Source: WLJO01 sp046597895 (GTDB lineage Bacteria > Actinomycetota > Acidimicrobiia > Acidimicrobiales > Ilumatobacteraceae). Taken from it: a DNA stretch of 17,056 nucleotides. The DNA is taken from assembly GCA_046597895.1 (NCBI GenBank), contig JBKJJS010000321.1:1-17056 (forward strand). Reading direction: 5' to 3'. The notes beneath the pieces were generated by a model. It did not search any database, was not told where the DNA came from, and saw only the letters and a program-made list of their open reading frames with translations. The translations under genes were made by a program, and so were the position numbers. Below, one piece after another: positions 1 through 6,272 of the stretch. Every line of letters begins with the position of its first letter. Positions within the stretch are counted from its first letter, which is position 1.

Positions 1-444
1 TCGGCGGCGAGCTCGTCTTCCGTGGGGGCACCTGCCTCCCCGTTCGAGTCAGGCGCTGGCGTGATGAGGATCAAGGTGGAGATCAACACCCACGAACGAA
101 GTCCAGCGGTCGAACCACGCCGCGTCGAATACCGGCTCGCGTCGCCGTGGTTCACGGGTTCGGTCAGTGTGCTCACTCTCCAGCCCGTGGAACTCGTGGC
201 CACCAAGCTTCGCGCCTTGTTCCAACGCTCGAAGGGCCGCGACCTGTTCGACCTGTGGCTCGCCCTCACCGAACTCGAGCTGGACCCGGAAACGATCCTC
301 GCCCGCTTCGCTCCATACCGTCCCGACGGATACACCGCCGCCCGGGCGATCCAGAACCTGAACGTCACCTGGACCCAACCGCGTCGGCGTCCACCATCAT
401 CCGCACCAACGCAGCGCTGCGCCCTCGACGCAAGCACGCGTTGA
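1..444 (+). pseudogene. AbiEii-type nucleotidyltransferase toxin, internally deleted and cut by window edge
   Basis: Frame 1 from about base 34 reads SPFESGAGVMRIKVEINTHE and then a run typical of the second half of AbiEii/AbiGii nucleotidyl transferases (type IV toxins): LVATKLRALFQRSKGRDLFDLW near bases 190-260. Frame 3 of the first 40 bases reads GGELVFRGGTCLP, which matches the N-terminal 'vFKGGTcL' nucleotide-binding loop of the same family. In intact members these two blocks lie roughly 80 residues apart; here they touch and lie in different frames, so a deletion with a frame change is inferred. The DxD catalytic segment that follows the GGT loop is missing. After AIQNL the tail also stops resembling the family. 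The 5' end lies outside the window. A working toxin is very unlikely. No intact AbiEi antitoxin is adjacent; a separate AbiEi-like stub lies at 4836-5099. Confidence 0.78.
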
Positions 445-523
445 GGTGATAGAAACTCGACACAATTGGGGCCCTCCCACTTGGCTCGGTGAGTCGAGGT
501 CTGCGGGAGGGATGGGGGAAGCG

Positions 524-1600
524 GTGGTCCGGGACATTCGACGAACGATCGTGGTTCTGGCAACTCTGGGTGCCCTGTGCCTTACCCATGTTCCGATGGT
601 GTCAGCTGCTGCGACGGGCTACGCAACCCAAATCGACGCGTGCTTGCAGCTGGCTGGAGGGCCGCCACCCCTCGAGGTCCACGGCCCGCCCGAACCATCG
701 GGTGTGTGCACCTTGGCCCTGGAGCGCTTCCTGCTGGAGTACTACGGGTCACCTAGCAAGCCGGACAAGCGATATGGGAGCGGAACGGGAAAGCTTGTCC
801 GCGCCTTCCAGCGAGAGGTCCTCTTCCGGTCAAAGCCGGATGCAAGGATGGACATCGACACCTGGCGGGCCGTCCAGGGAATGGCAAATGATCGCGGATT
901 TCTTGGCAGTGTGATTCGGCGTTACCCGAACTACATGATCGTCGGTGACTCGTTGACCTCGGAGATCCGATCTGAACTGGGAGATTCACTCGCGGCGTAC
1001 GGCAGTACCGTTCGCTCTCGCATTGACACTCGCATCGATGGAGTGAGAGGTCGAACATCGTTGGGCCTTCTTGCGGCGTTGAAGGATCACGTCGATCACG
1101 GCCGAGTACCGGATCTGCTGATCATCGGCATTGGTGGCAACGATGCCGAATCGATCCCTCGTCGATTGCGAATGATCGATGATCTGGTCCAGCGCGACAT
1201 TGCGATGCGGGACTTTCTGGAGCAACGAGTTGGGCAGATGTTCGACGGGATCGAGGACATGATGCCCCGCGTGGAGGTAGTTGTCCTGACTCTTGGCAGA
1301 GGCGACGACGTCGGGAAACGACATCGGGCATCCCTTCTGAACGACGTCTTCCGGACCGAACAAGCCGAACGGGCAGGACGTCATGACCCCGAAGCGATCC
1401 ATCTGACGTTGGTTGAGTGGGGCGCGTACGCGGAAGCACACACGGAGTGGTTCTCGTCCGACAATCGCCATTTCAATCAGCGTGGCCAGTTGGCGCGCGC
1501 CAAGTGCATTATTCATGTTCTTTCCCAATACGAACACTTTGGAACGTCACCGAGTCTCGAGTGCCCTCCCTACGACGGCACGAGCCTCTTCGCCGGCTAG
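524..1600 (+). CDS. secreted SGNH/GDSL hydrolase-like protein with peptidoglycan-binding-like domain
   Basis: A 358-residue protein if started at GTG 524, which has GGGGGA (514-519) upstream. ATG 512 and GTG 446 are in-frame alternatives, but the GGAGGG before 512 is directly adjacent, too close to be a good site. The N terminus is a signal peptide (RDIRR, then a hydrophobic stretch ending near VSAAA). Next comes a peptidoglycan-binding-like region (LERFLLEYYG, then GSGTGKLVRAFQREV, then DTWRAV). The C-terminal half carries SGNH blocks: GDSL with Ser143, GIGGND with Asn206, and DNRH with Asp313 and His316 as the likely Asp-His pair. Such proteins act outside the membrane as esterases or de-O-acylases on cell-wall glycans; the substrate here is unknown. 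GC is lower than its neighbours (53% and 55% in lines 901-960 and 1141-1200, counted by hand, against 75% in 9241-9300), suggesting transfer. It is unlinked to the toxin remnants around it. Confidence 0.8.
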   Translation: MVRDIRRTIVVLATLGALCLTHVPMVSAAATGYATQIDACLQLAGGPPPLEVHGPPEPSGVCTLALERFLLEYYGSPSKPDKRYGSGTGKLVRAFQREVLFRSKPDARMDIDTWRAVQGMANDRGFLGSVIRRYPNYMIVGDSLTSEIRSELGDSLAAYGSTVRSRIDTRIDGVRGRTSLGLLAALKDHVDHGRVPDLLIIGIGGNDAESIPRRLRMIDDLVQRDIAMRDFLEQRVGQMFDGIEDMMPRVEVVVLTLGRGDDVGKRHRASLLNDVFRTEQAERAGRHDPEAIHLTLVEWGAYAEAHTEWFSSDNRHFNQRGQLARAKCIIHVLSQYEHFGTSPSLECPPYDGTSLFAG

Positions 1601-1631
1601 TGCTGCCGCGCGGAAGTTCCTTGAATGTGGG

Positions 1632-1736
1632 TCAGGCGGCGCGTGTGGCGTTGTCGACCCATTTGAACGGGGTTGCGGTCTGGTTGCGGTGTTCGATGAA
1701 GGCGAGCATGCGTTCGACGAGGTCGGTGCGTGAGTC
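1632..1736 (-). mobile_element. IS630-family transposase remnant (C-terminal end)
   Basis: The minus strand reads DLVERMLAFIEHRNQTATPF followed by KWVDNATRAA and a stop at 1632. This is the ordinary end of IS630-type DDE transposases, where a helix precedes an 'N..A.PF.W' motif. Only about 35 residues are recognisable. Further upstream on the minus strand the frame stays open to 2093 but does not resemble a transposase. No terminal inverted repeats or TA target duplication could be recognised. It is a dead relic showing that an insertion sequence once landed here. Confidence 0.65.
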
Positions 1737-1737
1737 G

Positions 1738-1838
1738 GTCGACGACGTCGAGCTGGCCACTCTCGGCTGGGTCCACTGGCACAACACCACCCGGAGAAGC
1801 GCCTCCACGGCCACTGCGGGGCCGTCACCATCGCGCAA
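1738..1838 (+). mobile_element. IS3-family transposase remnant (C-terminal rve end), frameshifted
   Basis: The plus strand reads VELATLGWVHWHNTTR in frame 1 (about 1747-1794) and then RLHGHCGAVTIAQV in frame 3 (about 1800-1838). Joined, these match the end of the integrase core of IS3-type OrfB transposases (usually ELATLxWVDWxNxxRLHxxxG followed by PAE). A small frameshift lies near 1792-1800. Everything upstream of the segment is missing and is replaced by the facing IS630-like stub, so one element was probably broken by another or by a deletion. It is non-functional. Confidence 0.6.
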
Positions 1839-1883
1839 GTGTGGGCGGTCAGCGCCAGAACAGACGCAGAGGTGTACGCCGAG

Positions 1884-2135
1884 ATGAACGACCGCGTCGC
1901 CGCGGCCACCCTGAGCCCTCACACACTCGCTCTGGCAGAGGTCGTCCAGATGCTTGGACGCCACACTCAACGAGACGACCTGCGACCCGCCGTAGAGCCC
2001 TCGCACGACGCCGTGCCGGCTTGGCTGAGGGACCGCCTCATCCACACCGCAGGCATCGATGGCGAAGTCGTCGACGCGATGACCGGCGAACATGCGATGG
2101 AGCGCTGGGAACGCTTCATCACCAGCCGCGAATGA
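1884..2135 (+). CDS. hypothetical protein, possibly a truncated ORF downstream of IS remnant
   Basis: An open frame runs from the IS3-like remnant to a stop at 2133-2135. I place a tentative start at ATG 1884 (MNDRVAAATLSPH), with AGAGG at 1867-1871 rather far upstream; GTG 1839 is also possible but has no visible ribosome site and overlaps the transposase tail. The product would be about 83 residues, soluble and acidic, ending AMERWERFITSRE. I do not recognise the family. The frame is continuous with the transposase remnant, so this may be the 3' part of an older gene interrupted by insertion. It ends 56 bases before the Fic gene and could have been in the same transcript. Coding status is uncertain. 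Confidence 0.35.
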   Translation: MNDRVAAATLSPHTLALAEVVQMLGRHTQRDDLRPAVEPSHDAVPAWLRDRLIHTAGIDGEVVDAMTGEHAMERWERFITSRE

Positions 2136-2191
2136 TCAGCGCGATGGTCGCTCAACCTGGGCGCGGTGATGGCGACGGCGAGTAGCTCCTC

Positions 2192-2743
2192 ATGATCTTC
2201 CAGTCGCCCCGGCTCCTCGACCAGGAACTCGAAGCCCTTGCGACAGTCGACCAGCTTCGTGGGGAGTTGCGCTTTGCCGTTGCAGAACCTCGGCGGTGGC
2301 TGGGTGGCCTCCGACGGCTCTACTTCGCCAAGGCGGTCCAAGGATCGAACTCGATCGAAGGCTACGACACCTCCCTCAACGACGTGCTCAACGTGGTGGA
2401 GGGCGAGGAACCGCTCGACGGGCATGCGTTGATTCGAGCTGCGATGGCCCATCTCAATCTGGTGATGATCCACCCGTTCGCGGACGGCAACGGTCGCATG
2501 GAAGAGTCCGAGGGCGAGCAGATCAGCGATCAGTCCGCCGGTCTGGACCTACGACGGCTCGCCACTGCCGAACTGTTCGAGGCGAAAGGTGAGACGAGAG
2601 GGCGGCATTACATCGCCAGCCCCACGCTGCGACAAGTCTGGGGAGAGGTTCGCGCCACCCGTCCGAAGCCCGCGCAACTCAACCTGTTCTCCGCTTCTCC
2701 TACCAAGCGTCGCGCGGCGACGGATCAGAATGTTGACCGATGA
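2192..2743 (+). pseudogene. Fic-family AMPylase, shortened by two in-frame deletions
   Basis: Fic proteins transfer AMP (or other phosphate-containing groups) to target hydroxyls. The 183 residues start like a normal member of a roughly 370-residue Fic subfamily (SPRLLDQELEAL, then EPRRWLGGLRR). The inhibitory motif SxxxEG is kept as Ser52-xxx-Glu56-Gly57, and the core motif HPFADGNGR is at 94-102 with the catalytic His94. Between EEPLD (residue 76) and LIRAAMAHLN (80) about 80 residues normal for the family are absent. After GNGRM (103) the rest of the Fic core is missing, and the sequence jumps to the C-terminal winged-helix-like tail (ISDQ...RDL-like to GETRGRHY, 111-140). Both joints keep the frame. 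A folded Fic core is unlikely, so I call it a degraded gene, though a stable mini-protein cannot be excluded. Its TGA overlaps the ATG of the next gene (ATGA, 2740-2743). Confidence 0.75.
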
Positions 2744-2869
2744 ACGAGACCGTGGCCTTCAGCGACGCAAAGGCTCAGCTCTCGGAACTCGCCGAGCGGG
2801 TCTGTCAAGGGCCAGGCCGTCGCGCGTACGACTGGGACCTGGCTTCGTTCGTGGGCCGCGTCGACCCGG
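2740..2869 (+). pseudogene. Phd/YefM-type antitoxin, N-terminal remnant
   Basis: ATG 2740 overlaps the Fic stop in an ATGA. The first 22 residues (NETVAFSDAKAQLSELAERV) match the N-terminal DNA-binding start of Phd/YefM antitoxins, which normally continues with a 'V.ITRRGKPVAVLVS'-like strand and a toxin-neutralising helix. Here the match ends at about base 2805 and the following residues (CQGPGRRAYDWDLASFV) do not fit. The frame stays open to 3024, but from 2870 it runs antisense to the 593-residue gene. I therefore treat it as a truncated antitoxin, cut by the same sort of deletion that damaged the Fic gene. Phd is the classical partner of the Fic-fold toxin Doc, but there the antitoxin comes first. 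Confidence 0.6.
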
Positions 2870-4651
2870 TCAGGATCCGCCCGCTGCGCCGCGCTCCTCG
2901 CGCCATCGTGCGAGGTTGCCGAGGAGTTCGAGCGCCTGGCGCCGCCGTTCGGAGTGCCACCAGCGGGCCTGGGCGAGCTCGCTTTCCTCCAGGGTCAGCA
3001 ACAACATCGTCGCTCGCTGACTGACCGCGCCCGAAGGCACCCCGGCTGCGGCCGCCAGGTCCTTCTGCGTGCTGACGGCCACGTGCGATCCGAGTGCGGC
3101 GGCACCGCCCTGCATCCGCAGCACCACCCACACGATGGCCGCAGCCAGCGCCGGGGTTCGCACGGAACGGCGCAGGATCGCCGGGTCGTGCTGGAGCGCT
3201 ATCCGCAGCGCTCGCCGGGAGATCGTCCGCACCTCACCGTCGAGAACCCGCGCCGCCAAGTCGTCGAGGTGTCCGGAGGTCTCGATGGCGAGGTCGATGA
3301 TGTCGGCCGGCAATCCGGACGGATCGAACGGTTCGTCGTCCAATGGGTCGGCGGTCAAGGTCCGCAACGCCTCGGGCCCGCCCAGCTCGGCGATGAGTCG
3401 CCACTCGGTGTCGGCCATGACGTCTTCGATCCCAGGCGACGGCAGAGGCCCCAGCAACGCCCGCGCCGTGTCCACCGCCCGTTCGTGTGGCGGGCGGGCC
3501 GGGGTGCGGATGAGTTCCATGAACTGCGGTGTCCACCGGTCGATCGCCGCCTCCACCTCGGCCGTCAACCCGGGACGGATCCCCCGCTCGTGATGCGCGA
3601 ACCGCACGAGGGCCCGCAGGATCTCGGGCACCTGGCTCAGTTCCTCGCGGGGGGCGACGACTTTGCGGGGTATGAAGTCGACGAGCACGATCTCCACCAT
3701 CACGGCACTCCACTGGAGGGGGTCGCACGCACCGCGCCCGCCCGAATACCAGAGCAGCGTGTCCGCCATCTCCCTGACGACCGCGGCAGGCGCCGCCAAC
3801 CGAGCCGCGAAGGAGGAGTTGACGAACCGATCGGCGAGCGCGGCGCGTTCTTCCTGCGTCGGCGGCTCGACCTCATACCCGGTGCCGCCTGGCGGGAGCA
3901 GCGAGACCCACCAGTCGACCAACGGGCGCACCGCCGGCCACGTCTCGGACTCGAAACCCGGGACGGTGCGCTGCGCCTGCTGGATCGCCTCCTCGACCCG
4001 AGCCCGGGCGTCGGCCGGGTCGATCGGCACGAGCGACTGGTCATCAGCGCGGCCCTCACGTCGGAGGAGCTCCTCGTAATGCCGACGGGTTGCCGTCAGC
4101 GATTCCGGCACCACGAACGCGTCCTTCACCAGCGTGCCCACGTTGTGGTCGATGTACACGATCAGCGTCGCCTCGTGCTGGGGCCACCGGACACCGATCA
4201 AGACGTTGTCACCGTCGCCCAGCACGTCGGACAGCTGCCATGTGCCAATGACAGACACGTCGTGGAGCGCGGCCAACCACCCCGGACGTAACGGGAGCGC
4301 CACGTTGGATCGCACGAACGCCTGCGACAGTTGATCCAGCATAGGGAGCATGGCCCACGCGAGTGCGGCCGTCTCGGGCAGTCCGGAGAGAGCGAGGGGC
4401 TCGAGCAGTTCACTCCGGTCGGACGGGTGGCGGCCGACCAGGTCGTCGGTAGGGCGGGCGGTCGAGAGCTCGACGATGCTCGAGGCGAGCTCCAGGAGCG
4501 GTACCGGCGACAGGCTGCGCAGACGGTCCGCGATGTCGCCGACGAAGGGGTCGGCACCCCTGCCCCTGGCCCCGTCCCGGCGCTCCGGGGGCCGGGTCCC
4601 CTTGGGCGTCGTCCGCCCACCGGCGCGGTGGTGACGGCCCCGCTGGCTCAC
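2870..4651 (-). CDS. uncharacterised 593-residue protein with C-terminal helix-turn-helix-like segment
   Basis: A long minus-strand gene starting at GTG 4651, with TTGGAG a few bases upstream (about 4657-4662 on the complementary strand), and ending at TGA 2872-2870. The N-terminal 35 residues are basic and low in complexity (GRHHRAGGRTTPKGTRPPER), likely disordered. The remainder is soluble and mostly helical, with no signal peptide or membrane segment. A central block (LLWYSGGRGACDPLQWSAVM, then VLVDFIPRKV) resembles conserved blocks I associate with large uncharacterised actinobacterial proteins, but I cannot name the family. Residues about 526-550 (TQKDLAAAAGVPSGAVSQ) look like a helix-turn-helix and may bind DNA. 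Its start overlaps the stop of a small upstream frame in a GTGA (4648-4651), which points to translational coupling. It looks intact while its neighbours are decayed, suggesting selection or recent arrival. Confidence 0.8.
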   Translation of the reverse strand: MSQRGRHHRAGGRTTPKGTRPPERRDGARGRGADPFVGDIADRLRSLSPVPLLELASSIVELSTARPTDDLVGRHPSDRSELLEPLALSGLPETAALAWAMLPMLDQLSQAFVRSNVALPLRPGWLAALHDVSVIGTWQLSDVLGDGDNVLIGVRWPQHEATLIVYIDHNVGTLVKDAFVVPESLTATRRHYEELLRREGRADDQSLVPIDPADARARVEEAIQQAQRTVPGFESETWPAVRPLVDWWVSLLPPGGTGYEVEPPTQEERAALADRFVNSSFAARLAAPAAVVREMADTLLWYSGGRGACDPLQWSAVMVEIVLVDFIPRKVVAPREELSQVPEILRALVRFAHHERGIRPGLTAEVEAAIDRWTPQFMELIRTPARPPHERAVDTARALLGPLPSPGIEDVMADTEWRLIAELGGPEALRTLTADPLDDEPFDPSGLPADIIDLAIETSGHLDDLAARVLDGEVRTISRRALRIALQHDPAILRRSVRTPALAAAIVWVVLRMQGGAAALGSHVAVSTQKDLAAAAGVPSGAVSQRATMLLLTLEESELAQARWWHSERRRQALELLGNLARWREERGAAGGS

Positions 4652-4722
4652 GACCGCTCCAATATCGACAGCTCCCGAGCGAACATCGTGCGCACGATAC
4701 GGATGTGTTCACGAAGGCGCCA
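4648..4722 (-). pseudogene. 3' end of a small ORF coupled to the 593-residue gene
   Basis: Minus-strand frame from just after an in-frame TAG (4725-4723) to TGA 4650-4648, reading RLREHIRIVRTMFARELSIL and ending ERS. The TGA overlaps the GTG start of the downstream 593-residue gene as GTGA. Only 24 codons are open; possible starts are GTG 4695 or ATG 4686. The arrangement suggests the last codons of a co-transcribed upstream gene whose 5' part was lost, or a very short leader peptide. The AbiEi-like stub on the other strand just beyond it is also truncated, so a deletion between the two genes would explain both. The product is unknown. Confidence 0.35.
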
Positions 4723-4835
4723 CTAATGGAGCGACCTCTCGGTAGCGTTCCGGCGGCGGGCGATGTCAACGCCCGGGCACTCGGGCGCTGCCCCTTCGAA
4801 GCGATCGCTTCCCCTGCTCGGCTCACTGCTCAGAG

Positions 4836-5099
4836 GTGATCGTGCACTACGAGGACGTTCCGGCCAGCGACATCACCGCCGTGGACGGCATCCGGGTGAC
4901 CACACCGGTGAGAACCCTGATCGACATCGCGCCCGATACGGACCCGACAGACCTCGCAACGATCGTGCGGGACGCGCTACATCGCAACCTGTTCACCCTG
5001 GACGAGGCATGGCACCGACTAGGCCAGCCGGACATGACGCAACGGCGCGGTGCCGAACTCCTCCGGCGCGTGCTTCCTCCGTGCCAGCGCGATAGCTGA
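4836..5099 (+). pseudogene. AbiEi/DUF559-type antitoxin-like domain, truncated at both ends
   Basis: From GTG 4836 the frame reads HYEDVPASDITAVDGIRVTT followed by PVRTLIDIA, the signature middle section of type IV AbiEi-like antitoxins and of actinobacterial DUF559 proteins (usually 'H...lpp.dvt.vdGiPvTtPaRTLvDLa'). It continues with the normal helical part (IVRDALHRNLFTLDEAWHRL) and then 'RRGAELLRRVL', after which family members go into a DUF559 endonuclease-like domain; here the gene stops. The N-terminal winged-helix region expected before residue 1 is absent; the upstream frame is open but not family-like. The piece has no AbiEii partner beside it. Possibly a leftover of the system whose toxin remnant is at 1-444, but that link is speculative. 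Confidence 0.6.
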
Positions 5100-5149
5100 C
5101 CTGTACCCGCACCGCCCGCGAAGAACCCGATCCGTGACCGACAGCCGCC

Positions 5150-5554
5150 TCACCGGACGGCGCGCGGGGATGTGTACGGGCCTCTCCCCAACCGGTTCAC
5201 TGCGGCCACTCGCACGCTGAGACGGCCGGTGGGAACCGTAAGCCCCAGCGTCCGCTGGGCGCCGATCGCCACACCGAGGGTCTGCCAGCTTCCTGTGCCG
5301 CGACGGCCCTGGATCAGGTAGCGCTCGACGTCTGCTCCACCGTCGATGGCGGGCTTCGTCCATTGGACCACGAGGCGACCAGAGCGGCGGGCGAGGCTCT
5401 CCCGCACGCCCGACGGGTCCTGGACCAAGTTGTTGAGCGTGAGCTTCTTCAAGCCCAAGAAACGCCGTGACTTCTCATCGACCGCGTGAACCGCTCCGGT
5501 CGGCGCCACAGGGACGAGCACCGTGCCGGCGATCGACGCCAGCACTACCCCCAC
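5150..5554 (-). CDS. small secreted protein with one fibronectin type III domain
   Basis: Starting at GTG 5554 the product has 134 residues. Residues 1-24 are hydrophobic and end with AVHA, a plausible signal peptidase site, but the usual positive residues before the core are absent (an in-frame TAA lies five codons upstream), so the true 5' end may have been lost. Residues about 55-134 form a fibronectin type III domain: RLVVQWTKPAIDGGADVERY, then SWQTLG, then LSVRVAAVNRLGRGPYTSP, the last being the classic 'V.AvN..G.G..S' ending. The stop comes immediately after the domain, so no catalytic part is attached. In actinobacteria such domains are found in exported enzymes and adhesins; the role of this solo domain is unknown. 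It may be a remnant of a longer protein. Confidence 0.6.
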   Translation of the reverse strand: MGVVLASIAGTVLVPVAPTGAVHAVDEKSRRFLGLKKLTLNNLVQDPSGVRESLARRSGRLVVQWTKPAIDGGADVERYLIQGRRGTGSWQTLGVAIGAQRTLGLTVPTGRLSVRVAAVNRLGRGPYTSPRAVR

Positions 5555-5640
5555 CAGGCACAGTCGTTAACGCGACGCCGCGCGGACCCGGTCGCCGTCG
5601 CTCCCCGGGGTTCGTTGGAGGCTCGGTGGTCGGAATTCGT

Positions 5641-6096
5641 TCAGCCCGAGAGGTTCGCCAGATTGACGACGATGCCCTCCTGTGTCGTCCGGGCAATGAC
5701 GACGAGGGCCGGTTCGTCGGGTGAGGGGTTCTCCTCGCGGTGCGGCGTGTACGGCGGCACGAAGACATAGTCCCCCGGACCGGTCTGCAGCACCCGCTCC
5801 TCGCCACCTTCGAGGAACACGAACCGGGGCGTGCCTGACACGACGTAGATTGCCGTCTCCGCTTCTCCGTGATGGTGATCTCCCGAGTTCGTGGACGGGG
5901 CGACGTGTGTCTCACCCATCCACAGGTTCACCGACCCGACCCTATGGCCGGAGATGGCCTCCAATCGGGTCATTCCGGGTGTTTGCGCGGTAGCGCCGGA
6001 CAACGATCCGGCGATCACGTGCGCGAGCGGGCGATGCCACGAGACGCCGTCCAAGGTGTCCTCGGTGGGCTTGGTGGGCTCGGCTGGGTCGTTCAT
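5641..6096 (-). CDS. cupin-domain protein
   Basis: Start chosen at ATG 6096 (MNDPAEP, 151 residues); GTG 6111 is five codons upstream and neither has a clear ribosome site. The single cupin barrel shows motif 1 as GDHHHGEAETAIYVVSG (His74-76 with nearby Glu) and motif 2 as GDYVFVPPYTPHREEN (His119). These are the metal-binding residues of a small one-domain cupin. The linking strand FVFLEGGEERVLQTGPGD is also typical. Such proteins range from dioxygenases and isomerases to sensors; the reaction cannot be told from sequence. It reads toward the fibronectin-domain gene on the same strand, 86 bases away, but no operon can be claimed. Confidence 0.8.
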   Translation of the reverse strand: MNDPAEPTKPTEDTLDGVSWHRPLAHVIAGSLSGATAQTPGMTRLEAISGHRVGSVNLWMGETHVAPSTNSGDHHHGEAETAIYVVSGTPRFVFLEGGEERVLQTGPGDYVFVPPYTPHREENPSPDEPALVVIARTTQEGIVVNLANLSG

Positions 6097-6111
6097 CGAC
6101 AGAGTGTGCAC

Positions 6112-6272
6112 CCAGCGGTCGACACGAACAAGGGTCGCGGGGCTGGGGAGAAGCTCGCAGAGACGGGCGGGAGTGCGCCGCCAAGACCGTCATATCGGGT
6201 GACGACCGCTTGCTGTTCGAGGAGGCCGTCCTCGGGATGCAGCCTCGGTGGCGACGACCTGGAGACAGAAGT
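6112..6272. other. gap between cupin and Fic remnant, nothing recognised
   Basis: About 160 bases between divergently placed genes. It should contain the cupin promoter on the minus strand and whatever drove the Fic remnant on the plus strand. I see no convincing -10/-35 pair, RNA gene or repeat. The GGAG at 6261-6264 is the probable ribosome site of the Fic remnant. Confidence 0.4.

Noticed and set aside
2954..4291. 445-codon plus-strand frame opposite the 593-residue gene
   Set aside because: Composition is arginine- and histidine-rich without domain signals, and the minus-strand frame has a ribosome site and protein-like composition, so this is a shadow.
4727..4838. Short plus-strand frame MERPLGSVPAAGDVNARALG before the AbiEi stub
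   Set aside because: No ribosome site, no family resemblance and only about 37 codons; it could be read by chance in GC-rich DNA.
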